From Streptomyces sp. NBC_00285 (GTDB lineage: Bacteria > Actinomycetota > Actinomycetes > Streptomycetales > Streptomycetaceae), in assembly GCF_036174265.1 (NCBI RefSeq), contig NZ_CP108055.1:1984001-2048000 (forward strand): 64,000 nt of DNA, in the 5' to 3' direction. Of this stretch, positions 9,409 to 18,299 are shown piece by piece. The notes beneath the pieces were generated by a model. That model worked only from the letters and a program-made list of their open reading frames with translations. It was not told the DNA's origin and did not search any database. Position 1 is the first letter of the stretch. Each line of letters starts with the position of its first letter. Made by a program: the position numbers and the translations under genes.

Positions 9409-9446
9409 CCCGGCGGCGGTGAAGACGGCCCTTGCCCGCCGCCGGG
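9409..9446. terminator. Strong GC hairpin between ROK gene and orphan promoter
   Basis: An 11-bp perfect stem, CCCGGCGGCGG at 9409-9419 and CCGCCGCCGGG at 9436-9446, with a 16-nt loop. It lies downstream of the minus-strand ROK gene (stop at 9535) and about 30 nt downstream of the orphan plus-strand promoter, so it can end transcription from either side. Confidence 0.5.
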
Positions 9447-9534
9447 TCTCCTTCCCCGGTCAGCGCGCGTCCGCCAGGACAAAACTCGGGGCGCGCGCAC
9501 CCGAACACGCCGTGCCGAAGGGGGCGTTCGCGGA

Positions 9535-10761
9535 CTATCCGCGGGCCGGTGCGGGCCCACGCGGCGGTGCCGCAGGACCCTTGTGCCCCCGAAGGGGGGC
9601 GAACACCTCGTCCTGGGCCCTGTCCCGTGCGGTGAGCAGGGCTCCTCGCAGGACCGCTCCCCCTCCCAGCGCGCTCGCCCGTACCTCCGTGGACAGGGGT
9701 GACATCCGGCGGACCCGGCGCTCCACCCGTGCCGCGAGGTCCGCCCCGCCGGCCTGGCCGACCTCGCCCGCCAGAACCAGACAGCCCGGGTCGACAATGG
9801 CGACGACCGAGGCGACTCCTATGGCGAGGCGGTCGGCGAGGGCGTCGAGGAAGTCCGCCGAGGCGCTCGCCACGGCCTCCCGGACCACGCGTGCGGCCAG
9901 CGGCTCGTAACCGTCGCCCTCGACCACCAGTCCGTACTCCCCGGCGAGCGCCACGATGGCCGCCGAGCCCGCCAGGGAGTGGAAACCTCCCTCGCAGTCC
10001 ACCGCGGACGGCAGTCCACCCGTGCCCGGGACGGGCAGGAAGCCGATCTCGCCCGTGCCGCCCGAGGCACCCCTGCGCAGGGTGCCGTCCAGGACCACGG
10101 CCGCACCCGTGCCGTGGCCGAGCCAGAGGAGGACGAAGGTGCCCCGGTCGCGGGCCACGCCCTCCCGCTGCTCCGCCAGTGCCGCCAGATTGGTCTCGTT
10201 CTCCACGTGCGTGCGGGTCTCGGGGAACCGTTCCTGGAGCGCCAGCACCAGTCGCCGGTGCCATTCGGGCAGGCCGCCGGAGTCGCGGAGTTCACCGGTG
10301 GCCGGGTCGATGAGGCCGGGGGCGCCGATGCCGACGGTGTGCAAGTCGGGCACCCCGGCCTCCTTCGCCGTCCGCTCGACGAGCGCGACCGCCTGTTCGA
10401 CCGCGGGCCCCGTGCCGGTGTCCCCGCCGATGGGCACCGACGCCTCGGCCAGCACCCGCCCCAGCAGGTCGGACACGGCGACGGAGACGCCCTCCGTGCG
10501 GACGTCGAGGGCCGCGAGATGAGCCTGGTCGGCGACGATGCCGTACAGCCGCGCGTTCGGGCCGCGGCGCTGCTCCCCCGACTCCCCGACCACGTCGATC
10601 AGTCCGGCGGCGGCGAGGCGCTCGACGAGGTCGGCGACCGTCGGCCGGGACAGTCCGGTGAGCTGCTTCAACTGCCCCGCCGTCAGCGGGCCTTCCTGCT
10701 GCAGCAGACGCAGGGCGTGCCGGTCGTTGATGGCCCGGGCGGTGCTCGGGGATGCGGGCAT
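9535..10761 (-). CDS. ROK-family transcriptional regulator
   Basis: The protein is 408 aa from the second ATG at 10761, which has GAGAGG 9 nt upstream; the ATG at 10770 sits directly on that site. It has an N-terminal winged helix-turn-helix (about 10-65, LTGLSRPTVADLVERL) and a C-terminal ROK sugar-kinase-like domain (about 75-385) with an intact TGEIG motif. The usual zinc-binding cysteine cluster of ROK proteins is not present (DCEGG in its place). It diverges from an MFS gene across a 113-bp gap holding an inverted repeat, and it probably controls that gene in response to a sugar. Confidence 0.85.
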   Translation of the reverse strand: MPASPSTARAINDRHALRLLQQEGPLTAGQLKQLTGLSRPTVADLVERLAAAGLIDVVGESGEQRRGPNARLYGIVADQAHLAALDVRTEGVSVAVSDLLGRVLAEASVPIGGDTGTGPAVEQAVALVERTAKEAGVPDLHTVGIGAPGLIDPATGELRDSGGLPEWHRRLVLALQERFPETRTHVENETNLAALAEQREGVARDRGTFVLLWLGHGTGAAVVLDGTLRRGASGGTGEIGFLPVPGTGGLPSAVDCEGGFHSLAGSAAIVALAGEYGLVVEGDGYEPLAARVVREAVASASADFLDALADRLAIGVASVVAIVDPGCLVLAGEVGQAGGADLAARVERRVRRMSPLSTEVRASALGGGAVLRGALLTARDRAQDEVFAPLRGHKGPAAPPRGPAPARG

Positions 10762-10804
10762 GCCGGGCATCCTCTCAGATCCGTGGTGCCGAATACGCGC
10801 TTTC

Positions 10805-10825
10805 TAACAGGCAGGGTTCCTGATA
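10805..10825. promoter_or_regulatory. Candidate ROK operator
   Basis: An imperfect inverted repeat, TAACAGG and CCTGATA separated by 7 nt, in the gap between the divergent ROK and MFS genes. Such a position is typical of a local operator serving both. This is inferred from position and symmetry only. Confidence 0.35.
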
Positions 10826-10874
10826 GTTTACGGCGGCGGTGTCGGGACGACGAGGATCCGGGAGGGGCAAAGGC

Positions 10875-12086
10875 ATGAGCGGTGTGGTTCAGGTGTCGGC
10901 AGAGGTACGTCGGGCCCGGTATGCCGTGGCCGCCGTGTTCGCCGTGCACGGGGCCGTGACCGGCTCGTTCGCGACACGGGTGCCGTGGATCCAGGACCAT
11001 GCCTCCTTGAACGCGGGGCAGTTGGGCTTCTCCCTGGCCTTCACCGCGTTCGGCGCGTCGTGTTCGATGCCTCTGGCCGCCCGGGTCAGCCACCGTTTCG
11101 GCAGCCGCACGGCGCTGCGCGGGCTGATCACCCTGTGGACCCTGTCTCTGGTCCTGCCGTCGATCGCGCCCAACCTCTACACGTTGTGCCTCGCGATGTT
11201 CGCGTACGGGGCGAGTGCCGGCATGGCCGACGTGGTCATGAACGCGCTGGGCGTCGAGGTCGAGAACCTGCTCGGCAAGTCGATCATGTCCAGTCTGCAC
11301 GGCATGTGGAGCGCGGGCGCCCTGGTGGGCTCGGCGGGCGGCACGCTCGCCGCACATCTGGGCTCGGACGCGCGCGTGCACTTCGCGCTGGCCTCGGCCT
11401 GTCTCACCCTGCTCGGCCTGCTGGCCTGCCGGTGGGTCCTCGATGTGCAGGCCGCCGAGGACGAGGAGCCGCCGCCACGCTTCGCGCTGCCCCCGAAGTC
11501 GGCCCTGCTGATCGGGACGGTCGGTTTCTGCGCGGTGTTCGCGGAGGGCGCGAGCCTGGACTGGTCGGCGGTCTATCTGAAGGACCGGCTCGACGCCTCG
11601 GCGGGACTCGCCGCGGCCTGCACGACCGGCTTCATGCTCACCATGGCGGTGGCCCGGCTCGTCGGCGACACCGTCGTCAACCGCTTCGGGTCGGTCCGTA
11701 CCGTCCGCCTGGGCGGTGTCCTCGCCGCCGCCGGCGGAGTGCTCATCGTCGTCGCGGGCCATCCGGGGGTGGCCATGGCCGGGTTCGCCCTGATGGGTCT
11801 CGGTATCGCCGTCGTCGTACCGCTGTGCTTCGCGGCGGCGGGGCGCAGCGGGCCCAATCCGAGCCAGGCGATCGCGGGCGTCGCGACCATCACCTACACC
11901 TCGGGGCTCATCGCGCCGAGCCTGCTGGGCGGCGTGGCCCAGGCCACCAGCCTGATGGTCTCGTTCGTCCTGGTGACGGTGCTGGCCGGCGGGATCGTGG
12001 CCTTCGCGGGGGTACTGCGCTCCGGTGACCGCGACCGGCCGAAGCTCAGCCCGCCGGCCGCGGCGGTTCCCGGCCCGCGGCCCTGA
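10875..12086 (+). CDS. MFS transporter
   Basis: The protein is 403 aa with about 12 hydrophobic segments and no signal peptide. The start at ATG 10875 is preceded by GGAGGGG 7 nt upstream; an upstream in-frame start lacks such a site. The sequence belongs to the sugar/drug MFS type with a central cytoplasmic loop near residue 200 rich in acidic residues (AAEDEEPPPR). The divergent ROK regulator suggests a sugar or related small molecule, but direction and substrate are not visible. Confidence 0.8.
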   Translation: MSGVVQVSAEVRRARYAVAAVFAVHGAVTGSFATRVPWIQDHASLNAGQLGFSLAFTAFGASCSMPLAARVSHRFGSRTALRGLITLWTLSLVLPSIAPNLYTLCLAMFAYGASAGMADVVMNALGVEVENLLGKSIMSSLHGMWSAGALVGSAGGTLAAHLGSDARVHFALASACLTLLGLLACRWVLDVQAAEDEEPPPRFALPPKSALLIGTVGFCAVFAEGASLDWSAVYLKDRLDASAGLAAACTTGFMLTMAVARLVGDTVVNRFGSVRTVRLGGVLAAAGGVLIVVAGHPGVAMAGFALMGLGIAVVVPLCFAAAGRSGPNPSQAIAGVATITYTSGLIAPSLLGGVAQATSLMVSFVLVTVLAGGIVAFAGVLRSGDRDRPKLSPPAAAVPGPRP

Positions 12087-12132
12087 ACTCCTCGCTCCGG
12101 AGCGGGGCGCGGCGCGTAGGCCGTGTGCGGAT

Positions 12133-13323
12133 CTACGGCGAGGCGAGCTCATAGGCGTACGACGGGCTGAACGTGCCCGGTGTGCCCCTGCAGCCGTCCG
12201 ACTCCCCCGGCAGCTTCACCCAGAGGTAGCCGTCGATCCTCGTCTCGCCGGTGTTCAGGCTCGGCGCCCGGCCGATCTTCCGGCCTGCCGGATCGCACCA
12301 CTCGCCGTCCGCCGGGGCGCCGTTGCCGTTACGGCTGGTGTCGATGACGGCGCCCAGGCTCGACGGCCCGTCCAGAGTGTCGAGGACCTGGCGGTCGTAG
12401 GCGATCTCGGCGCTCGTGGCATGGAAGTTGGAGACGTTGCTGAAGATCCCGTCGGAGGAGGATGCCGAGGCGGCGCCCGCCTCCTTCAGCAGAGCCGCCT
12501 GTCTGTCCGCCGGGTGCCAGCCGGAGTGACCGCCGTCGTAGTAGACGCGGGCCTTGGGATCTGCGGCCTTGAGGACCCGGCCCGCGCGGGCCAACGAGGC
12601 GAAACGGGCTGCTCGTTGAGCAACCGACAGGCAGTCCGACTGGGCGATCGAGTCGGGCTCCAGGACGACCACGACCTCGCCGGACCCGAGCCCCGCGGCG
12701 AACCGGTCGATCCAGGCGTCGTACGCGCCGGCGTCGGGTGCCCCGCCCTCGGAGGCGCCGCCGCAGTCGCGGTCCGGGACGGCGTACGCCACCACCACCG
12801 GCACCCGGCCCTGCGCGGCCCCGCCCGAAGTGACCGCGCGGACCCGGGAGGTGATGGTCCCCGGGGTGTAGTCCGCGAACCAGACCGCGGCCGGCCGGTC
12901 GGCGATACGGGCCTCTATGCGGTCGGTGCGCCGGTCGCGCGGGTTGTCCCGCACCCAGTCGAGCACCTGGGAGGAGGGGTGGCGGTAGAGGCGGGTGGAG
13001 GTGGTGGGGCGGGCCTTCGTAGGACCGGGGGTGGGACGCGCCTTCCCGGGCGACGGGGACGCACTCGCCTTCGTGGGGACGGCGGCCGGGGCCGGCCGGG
13101 ACGCCGACGGCACGGCCGGCCGTGGATCCGGGCTCGGGGAGCCGCTGACGAGTACCGGCTGCGCCTCGTCGGAGCCCTCGCGGCCGTCGAGCGCGGAGAG
13201 CATCCCGGTCGCGGTGCCCAGGGCGACCACCACGGAGGCCACCGCGACCATCGCACCGCGGCCCACGGCACGCCTGCGTGCGGTGCGACGCGCGGCCAGC
13301 CGCTGGGCACGTAGGCCTGACAC
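12133..13323 (-). CDS. Glycoside hydrolase family 6 (cellulase), membrane-anchored or secreted
   Basis: The protein is 396 aa. A basic N-terminus and hydrophobic segment (about 23-45) are followed by a Pro/Ser/Thr/Lys linker (about 55-110) and a GH6 catalytic domain (about 113-394). Candidate catalytic aspartates are D186 in DRDCGG and D224 in LEPDSI, both in family-typical motifs. Tryptophan-rich binding motifs such as GYLWVKLPGESDG near the C-terminus are present. GH6 enzymes invert beta-1,4-glucan bonds. There is no cellulose-binding module, so it probably works on soluble glucan or stays at the cell surface. Confidence 0.9.
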   Translation of the reverse strand: MSGLRAQRLAARRTARRRAVGRGAMVAVASVVVALGTATGMLSALDGREGSDEAQPVLVSGSPSPDPRPAVPSASRPAPAAVPTKASASPSPGKARPTPGPTKARPTTSTRLYRHPSSQVLDWVRDNPRDRRTDRIEARIADRPAAVWFADYTPGTITSRVRAVTSGGAAQGRVPVVVAYAVPDRDCGGASEGGAPDAGAYDAWIDRFAAGLGSGEVVVVLEPDSIAQSDCLSVAQRAARFASLARAGRVLKAADPKARVYYDGGHSGWHPADRQAALLKEAGAASASSSDGIFSNVSNFHATSAEIAYDRQVLDTLDGPSSLGAVIDTSRNGNGAPADGEWCDPAGRKIGRAPSLNTGETRIDGYLWVKLPGESDGCRGTPGTFSPSYAYELASP

Positions 13324-13423
13324 CCTGTCGCTCCCCCCTCGCGCAGCGGGCGCGTTCCCCCGTTCTGGGGAAGCGTCGGGCTCGCCGGCACCCTTGCCAG
13401 CCTAGGACTGGGACCCTGCTGCT

Positions 13424-14110
13424 ATGGCGCAATTGGAACAGTTCACCACTCCCCTCGACACCGTCGTCTCCCGCATGCGCGCCCTGGACGCCGACCTGCC
13501 GGAGCGGGACGGCGTGGGGGTCTTCAACCGCGTCTACCTCGCTGTCACCGAGGCGGTCGACCGGCACGTCGACAGGGGTCGGTTCACGGACGCGCGGGCC
13601 GCGATCACGCTGGACGTTCGGTTCGCCGAGCGCTACCTCGCGGCGGTGGACGCGGTCGCACAGGAGCGCCGTCCGCCGGCCTGCTGGCGGCCCCTGTTCC
13701 AGTTCCGCCGTCATCCCGGAGTACGACCACTGCAGTTCGCGCTGGCGGGCATCAATGCGCACATCGGCCACGACCTGGCGCTCGCCGTGGTGGACACCTG
13801 TCGTAACCTCGGCTGCGAACCCGGCGACGTGGAGGACGAGTTCGACCGCGTGGGTGATCTCCTCGTCTCGCTGGAGGAGCGCATCCGCGAGGATCTGATG
13901 CCGGGCCCCGACCTCCTCCAGATCGCCGACCCGCTCACCCACCTGCTCGGCTCCTGGAGCCTGGACCGCGCACGCGACGCCACCTGGACCGCGGCCCGCG
14001 CCCTGTGGGCGCTGCGCGGACTGCCCGATGTGGCCGGCGAGTTCACCGAACGCCTGGACACCGCCGTGGGCTTCGCGGGGCGGATGCTGCTCACACCGCT
14101 GCCGGACTGA
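13424..14110 (+). CDS. DUF5995-like protein of unknown function
   Basis: The protein is 228 aa, mostly alpha-helical, with the motif FALAGINAHIGHDLALAVVDT near residue 107 that I associate with the DUF5995 family common in actinobacteria. The His residues of that motif suggest metal or cofactor binding, but nothing is established. It has no signal peptide or membrane segment. It is divergent from the GH6 gene and convergent with the davB-like gene, so it is probably a single-gene unit ending at the hairpin at 14113. Confidence 0.7.
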   Translation: MAQLEQFTTPLDTVVSRMRALDADLPERDGVGVFNRVYLAVTEAVDRHVDRGRFTDARAAITLDVRFAERYLAAVDAVAQERRPPACWRPLFQFRRHPGVRPLQFALAGINAHIGHDLALAVVDTCRNLGCEPGDVEDEFDRVGDLLVSLEERIREDLMPGPDLLQIADPLTHLLGSWSLDRARDATWTAARALWALRGLPDVAGEFTERLDTAVGFAGRMLLTPLPD

Positions 14111-14112
14111 AC

Positions 14113-14140
14113 CGGCATCCGCGCGCCCGGGCGGATGCCG
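14113..14140. terminator. Bidirectional hairpin terminator
   Basis: A 10-bp perfect stem, CGGCATCCGC at 14113-14122 and GCGGATGCCG at 14131-14140, with an 8-nt loop. It sits between the convergent DUF5995-like and davB-like genes. Confidence 0.7.
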
Positions 14141-14158
14141 CTGCTTTGGTGACTCGCC

Positions 14159-15874
14159 CTAGTCCTCGGGGAGTTCGACCGGTGCGATCTCCTCGTACAC
14201 GTCCCCCGGCCCCGGATTGGTCGCGTCGGTCTCGCCGCCGAAGTGGTGCATCACGCCCCAGACCGCGTTCAGTGCGGTCTGGATCGCACCCTCGGCCCAG
14301 CCGGCCGTCCAGGAGACGTCGTCACCGGCGAGGAAGATGCCCCGCTTGTCCTCGGGCAGGCGGTCCTGCATGAAATGGGTGAACAGGCGCCGCTGGTAGC
14401 GGTAGTGGCCGGGCAGGTTCGCCTTGAACGCGCCCATGAAATAGGGCTCGTTCTCCCAGGAAACGGTCACCGGGCTGCCGATGACGTGCTTCCTGATGTC
14501 GACCTTGGGGTAGATCTCGCCGAGGGACTTCAGCATGACCTCCATCCGCTCGTTCGCGGACAGCGGCAGCCACTTCAGACTGTCGTCGCACCAGGTGTAC
14601 GAGAGGCAGATGACGGCGGGTTTGTCCGGACCGTCGTCGAGAAGGTAGGTCCCGCGTGTCATGCGGTCGGTGAGGGTCATCGACATGACATCCCGGCCCG
14701 TCGGGTTCCCCCTGTCGTCGACGGCCTTGTCCAGCCAGAACGGGCGGTCGACCGGCACGAAGAGCTTCGACGACTCCATGTAGTGCGTGCGCTCGATCGC
14801 CGTCCAGTGGTCGATCGGAAAGAGCGAGTCGTCGCAGGCGATCTTGGACAGCAGCATCCAGGACTGCGCGGTGAAGACGGCCGCCGGGTAGGTGCGGATG
14901 TCTCCCCGGGCGTCCGTCACGGTGATCCGGTTGCCGGCCGTGCGGTGCAGACGGGTGACCGCCGGGCGGGGTTCGCCGTCGGCGTGCAGCGCCTTCAGGG
15001 AGGTCCCGTAGGGCCAGTGGACGATCTTCTCCGGCTCGCGTTCCCAGAGCCGGAGCGGCAGTTGCTGCGAACCGCCCACGATGCCGCGGTGGTGGTCGTC
15101 CGCCTCGGTGTAGACGACGCGCAGGATCTCCAGGATGGAGTTGGGGAAGTCGGTGTCCCAGCCGCCGGTGCCGAAGCCGACCTGGCCGAAGATCTCGCGG
15201 TGCCTGAAGGACCTGAAGGCCTCGGACTCGCAGAGGAAACCGTAGAAGGTCTGGTTGTCGAGCTTCTCGACGAGCCGTGCCCAGATCTCCCGGATGCGCG
15301 GCACGTCCCGATCGCGCAGGGCGCGGTTCATGTCGGTGAAGTCGGCGCCGTCTTCGAGGCACTTGTTCCAGGCCTCGGCGACATCGCGGTAGACCTGCGG
15401 CAGGTCGGCGATCGTCTCGGCGTAGTGGGACTCGCCCTTGAGGTCGACCACCGTCGAAGGGGTGGCCTCCGCAAGGGGGTTGGGGAAGGGGCGGGTCTCC
15501 AGTCCGGCGAGGTCGATGTAGTGCTGGAGCGCCGTGGAGGAGGGCGGGAAGCGCATCGCGCCCATCTCGGCCGTCAGTGAGGGGTCACAGCCCTCGAAGC
15601 CCACGGTCCGCAGCCGTCCGCCGATCCGGTCGGCCTCGTAGACGACCGGCTTGAGTCCCATCTTCATCAGCTCGTACGCGGCCACGATGCCGGACAGACC
15701 GCCGCCGATCACCGCGACCTCGGTGCCGTGTGCGGTGGCCGGTATCTGGCCGAGGCCCGCCGGGTGCGCGAGGAAGTCGTCGTAGGCGTAGGGGAAGTCC
15801 GGCCCGAACATGGTGATCGGCGGCAGCCGGGGCTCGTCTGCGTGCTCGACGGCGTTGGGCACGGTGGACGTCAT
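14159..15874 (-). CDS. davB: Flavin amino-acid 2-monooxygenase, lysine 2-monooxygenase (DavB)-like
   Basis: The protein is 571 aa of the flavin monoamine oxidase fold. The FAD-binding motif GGGLSGIVAAYELMKMG lies near residue 57, followed by EADRIGGRLRT. A second flavin motif, GDDVSWTAGWAEGAIQTALN, lies near residue 520. Segments such as the N-terminal FGPDFPYAYDDFLAHPAGLG and the C-terminal NHFGG/GPGDV-type ending match my memory of Pseudomonas DavB, which turns L-lysine into 5-aminovaleramide. The related tryptophan 2-monooxygenase IaaM is the main alternative. A nitrilase-family amidase gene lies beside it, as davA lies by davB, which favours the lysine reading. Confidence 0.78.
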   Translation of the reverse strand: MTSTVPNAVEHADEPRLPPITMFGPDFPYAYDDFLAHPAGLGQIPATAHGTEVAVIGGGLSGIVAAYELMKMGLKPVVYEADRIGGRLRTVGFEGCDPSLTAEMGAMRFPPSSTALQHYIDLAGLETRPFPNPLAEATPSTVVDLKGESHYAETIADLPQVYRDVAEAWNKCLEDGADFTDMNRALRDRDVPRIREIWARLVEKLDNQTFYGFLCESEAFRSFRHREIFGQVGFGTGGWDTDFPNSILEILRVVYTEADDHHRGIVGGSQQLPLRLWEREPEKIVHWPYGTSLKALHADGEPRPAVTRLHRTAGNRITVTDARGDIRTYPAAVFTAQSWMLLSKIACDDSLFPIDHWTAIERTHYMESSKLFVPVDRPFWLDKAVDDRGNPTGRDVMSMTLTDRMTRGTYLLDDGPDKPAVICLSYTWCDDSLKWLPLSANERMEVMLKSLGEIYPKVDIRKHVIGSPVTVSWENEPYFMGAFKANLPGHYRYQRRLFTHFMQDRLPEDKRGIFLAGDDVSWTAGWAEGAIQTALNAVWGVMHHFGGETDATNPGPGDVYEEIAPVELPED

Positions 15875-15886
15875 GGGGTACGGGCT

Positions 15887-15934
15887 CCTTGCGAACTTTC
15901 GATCATGCGAACGTGCGAACTTGCGAACGTGCGA
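15887..15934. repeat. Six tandem 8-bp repeats ahead of davB
   Basis: On the plus strand the octamers are CCTTGCGA, ACTTTCGA, TCATGCGA, ACGTGCGA, ACTTGCGA and ACGTGCGA, consensus ACNTGCGA. They occupy the 77-bp gap between the amidase gene and davB, and the last unit sits at the davB ribosome-binding region. Copy number could vary by slippage and so alter davB expression. Confidence 0.75.
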
Positions 15935-15951
15935 GAAGGACGAGGTGGGTT

Positions 15952-16717
15952 TCAGAGCAGGGACCCGTAGAGACCGGGGCGGCGGTCCCGCAGATACGGG
16001 TTCGCCTCGCGGGAGGCGGTGAGGAAGGTGGGGTCGGCGTCGGCGAACACCAGCTCCTCACCTCGTCCGGCGCGGGTGCGGGCCACCCCGTCGGGGCCGG
16101 CCAGCGTGGAGAGCCGCGCCGACCCTGTTGACGTAGGCGACGTACATCTGGCTCTCCCAGGCGCGCACGGGTACGAGGGACTCGGCGACGAACTGGAACG
16201 GGTGCATCTGGGCCGTCGGCACCACGAGGAGGTCGGTGCCGGCGAGCGCGTGGGCGCGGACGTTCTCCGGGAACTCGACGTCGTAGCAGATCATGAGGCC
16301 GACGGTCAGTCCGCCCACCTCGGCCTGGACCACCGGCTGTTCGCCCGGCTCGAAGTGGTCGTGCTCGAAGCGGCCGAAGAGGTGGGTCTTGCGGTAGCCG
16401 GCGAGACGGGCGCCCTCGGCGGAGATCAGCTGGACCGAGTTGTACACGCGATCGCCGTCGCGCTCCGGGTATCCGTACGCGATGGCCAGCCGGTGCCGCT
16501 CGGCGATCTCCGCGACCGTGTCCGCCGAGTCGCCGTCGGCGGGTTCGGCGAGGCGGGCGATGTCGTCGCCGATGGCGTACCCGGTGAGGAACATCTCCGG
16601 TACGGCCAGCAGTGCGGCGCCCGCGGCGGCGGCCCGGCCCGCGGCCTCGTCGAGGACCTTGAGGTTCCCCTCGACGGAGCCGGGGCGGCCGGAGCTCTGG
16701 AGCAGGGCGGTGCGCAT
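15952..16717 (-). pseudogene. davA: Nitrilase-superfamily amidase (DavA-like) with internal deletion and frameshift
   Basis: Starting at ATG 16717, the first 200 residues are a normal carbon-nitrogen hydrolase with a full triad: E41 (PEMF), K110 (YRKTH) and C144 (MICYDVEFPE). After YVNRVG the frame runs into unrelated residues and stops at 16058. In the next frame, from 16116 to the stop at 15952, the expected C-terminus reappears (RLSTLAGPDG ... YLRDRRPGLYGSLL). About 7-8 codons normally found between these parts are missing, so the lesion is a short deletion that shifts frame. The pair with davB would convert lysine to 5-aminovalerate. The truncated protein is probably inactive unless this is a sequencing error. 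Just upstream, 16718-17007 holds nothing that I can call. Confidence 0.72.
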
Positions 16718-17007
16718 GCGTGATCCTCACCGGGGCGGAAGGTGGTTGTGGGGGCCACCTAGACGGTACGGGCGGCTCACCGGGGCGGACAAGGAGGAGC
16801 CGTTGCGCGCCGGTGAGCGGTTTGTTGCGTGTGCCGGCCGAGCCGCGGCGATTCGTTGCGTGCGGGGGTGGAGCGGGGCTGGTTCGCCGCGGTCGTCGCA
16901 GTGGCTCCGCGAAGCCGGCGGCAGAGAGGCCACCGGCCCGGCCCCGCGGGCGCGGGTCGCCAGGTCGGTGCACCGGTCACGGCCCCTCAAGCCCCGAGCC
17001 GGGCCGG

Positions 17008-18195
17008 TCACTGGTCACGGCCCCCTCTGCCCAGTACCAGCGCCGTCACCAGGTACGGCGCGGAGAAGATCACGAAGACCGTGCTCTGTGCCGCCTCCGT
17101 GCCGAGCAGGGTGTACAGGCCGAACACGGCGACCGTGACCAGTTCCGTGCCCAGGCTCGCCACCGAGGTCAGGGTGGCCCGGCGGGCGTCGTCGATGCGG
17201 TGCTGGAGCCGGACGTCGGCGAGCACCTCCGCCAGCTGGAACCCGGCGAAGGCGAGGCCCACCAGGACGATGCCGGCCGGGGTGCGGACCCCTGCGCCCA
17301 CGGCCAGGGCGAGCGCGGCGCCCGCGATCAGGGCGGCGAGGCCCCGGGTGCCGAGGCGTTCGGCCGGCCCGGCGAACAGGCTGCCGACGGTGACGGCGGC
17401 CCAGACCAGCAGGACCAGGTAGGGCACGGTCTCCTCGGCCACTCCGAGGTCGCGGATCAGCAGCGGGACGTACTCGTCGAGGGCGCCCCACACCGCGGCG
17501 ACGGCCGGGACCAGCAGCAGCGCTCCGCGGACGGCCCGGTCCCCGCGGGCCTCGGCCAGCCCCGCCCGCAGGATCGCCGTCCAGCGCGCGCTGCCCTTCT
17601 CGGCGGGCACCCGGTGTTCCGGCAACCGGGTCGCCGCGACCGCAGCCAGCAGACAGGCCAGGACGCTCGCGGCGCCCACGGCCGGGTAGCCGCCGAGCGC
17701 GAGGACCGGCCCTGCGAGCCCCATCGCGGCGACCGTGGCCAGCAGCCGGGCCGCCCGGGTCCGCCCCATCACCTGCGCGTACCGTTCGGCGGCCCCGAGC
17801 CGCTCCAGTTCGTCGTAGACGAGGGCTTCCAGCGCGCCGGAGCCGAGCGCGCCCCCGGCACCCCACAGGACGAAGCCCGCCGCGAACGCCCCGTACGACG
17901 GGACGCTCACCCACAGCGCGAAGCCGACGGCTGTGAGCAGCGGGCCGATCCACAGCAGCCTGCGTCGCGAGACGGTGTCGGCCCAGGCGCCGGAGGGCAC
18001 CTCCAGCACGACGGCCGTGACCGACCACAGGGCGAACAGCGAGGAGATCTGCCAGAGAGGCAGGCCGGTGTCGGCGAACAGCAGCGCGTACACCGGGTAG
18101 AGCAGGACGAGGTCGTCGAGGAACGCGTAGCCGTACAGCGTGGTCGTGAGCCGGCGGGTGCCGGTCGTGGGCACACGTGCGGGTGAGAGTGTCAT
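17008..18195 (-). CDS. MFS transporter
   Basis: The protein is 395 aa from ATG 18195, with about 12 hydrophobic segments. The motif GAWADTVSRRRLL after segment 2 is the MFS loop signature. The longer open frame upstream has no family similarity that I can see. The sequence looks like a drug-efflux-type MFS. The flanking genes are unrelated, so the substrate is unknown. Confidence 0.75.
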   Translation of the reverse strand: MTLSPARVPTTGTRRLTTTLYGYAFLDDLVLLYPVYALLFADTGLPLWQISSLFALWSVTAVVLEVPSGAWADTVSRRRLLWIGPLLTAVGFALWVSVPSYGAFAAGFVLWGAGGALGSGALEALVYDELERLGAAERYAQVMGRTRAARLLATVAAMGLAGPVLALGGYPAVGAASVLACLLAAVAATRLPEHRVPAEKGSARWTAILRAGLAEARGDRAVRGALLLVPAVAAVWGALDEYVPLLIRDLGVAEETVPYLVLLVWAAVTVGSLFAGPAERLGTRGLAALIAGAALALAVGAGVRTPAGIVLVGLAFAGFQLAEVLADVRLQHRIDDARRATLTSVASLGTELVTVAVFGLYTLLGTEAAQSTVFVIFSAPYLVTALVLGRGGRDQ

Positions 18196-18299
18196 GAGGC
18201 CTTCCCGGAGGGGCGGTTCGGACGTCGTGGGTACGGCGTCCGAGGCGGCCCTCGGGAGGCACGGCTGGTGGATCAATGTCGCCAGGTCATGACTCGATG

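Noticed and set aside
14243..15580. Long plus-strand open frame of 445 codons
   Set aside because: It lies antisense to the davB-like gene and has the His/Arg/Gly-rich composition of a shadow frame.
15887..15934. CRISPR-like array
   Set aside because: The units are 8 bp with no spacers and no cas genes are present. It is a simple tandem repeat.
14159..16717. Auxin pathway (IaaM plus IaaH)
   Set aside because: The second enzyme is a nitrilase-superfamily amidase, not the amidase-signature IaaH, and the first matches DavB segments better than IaaM.
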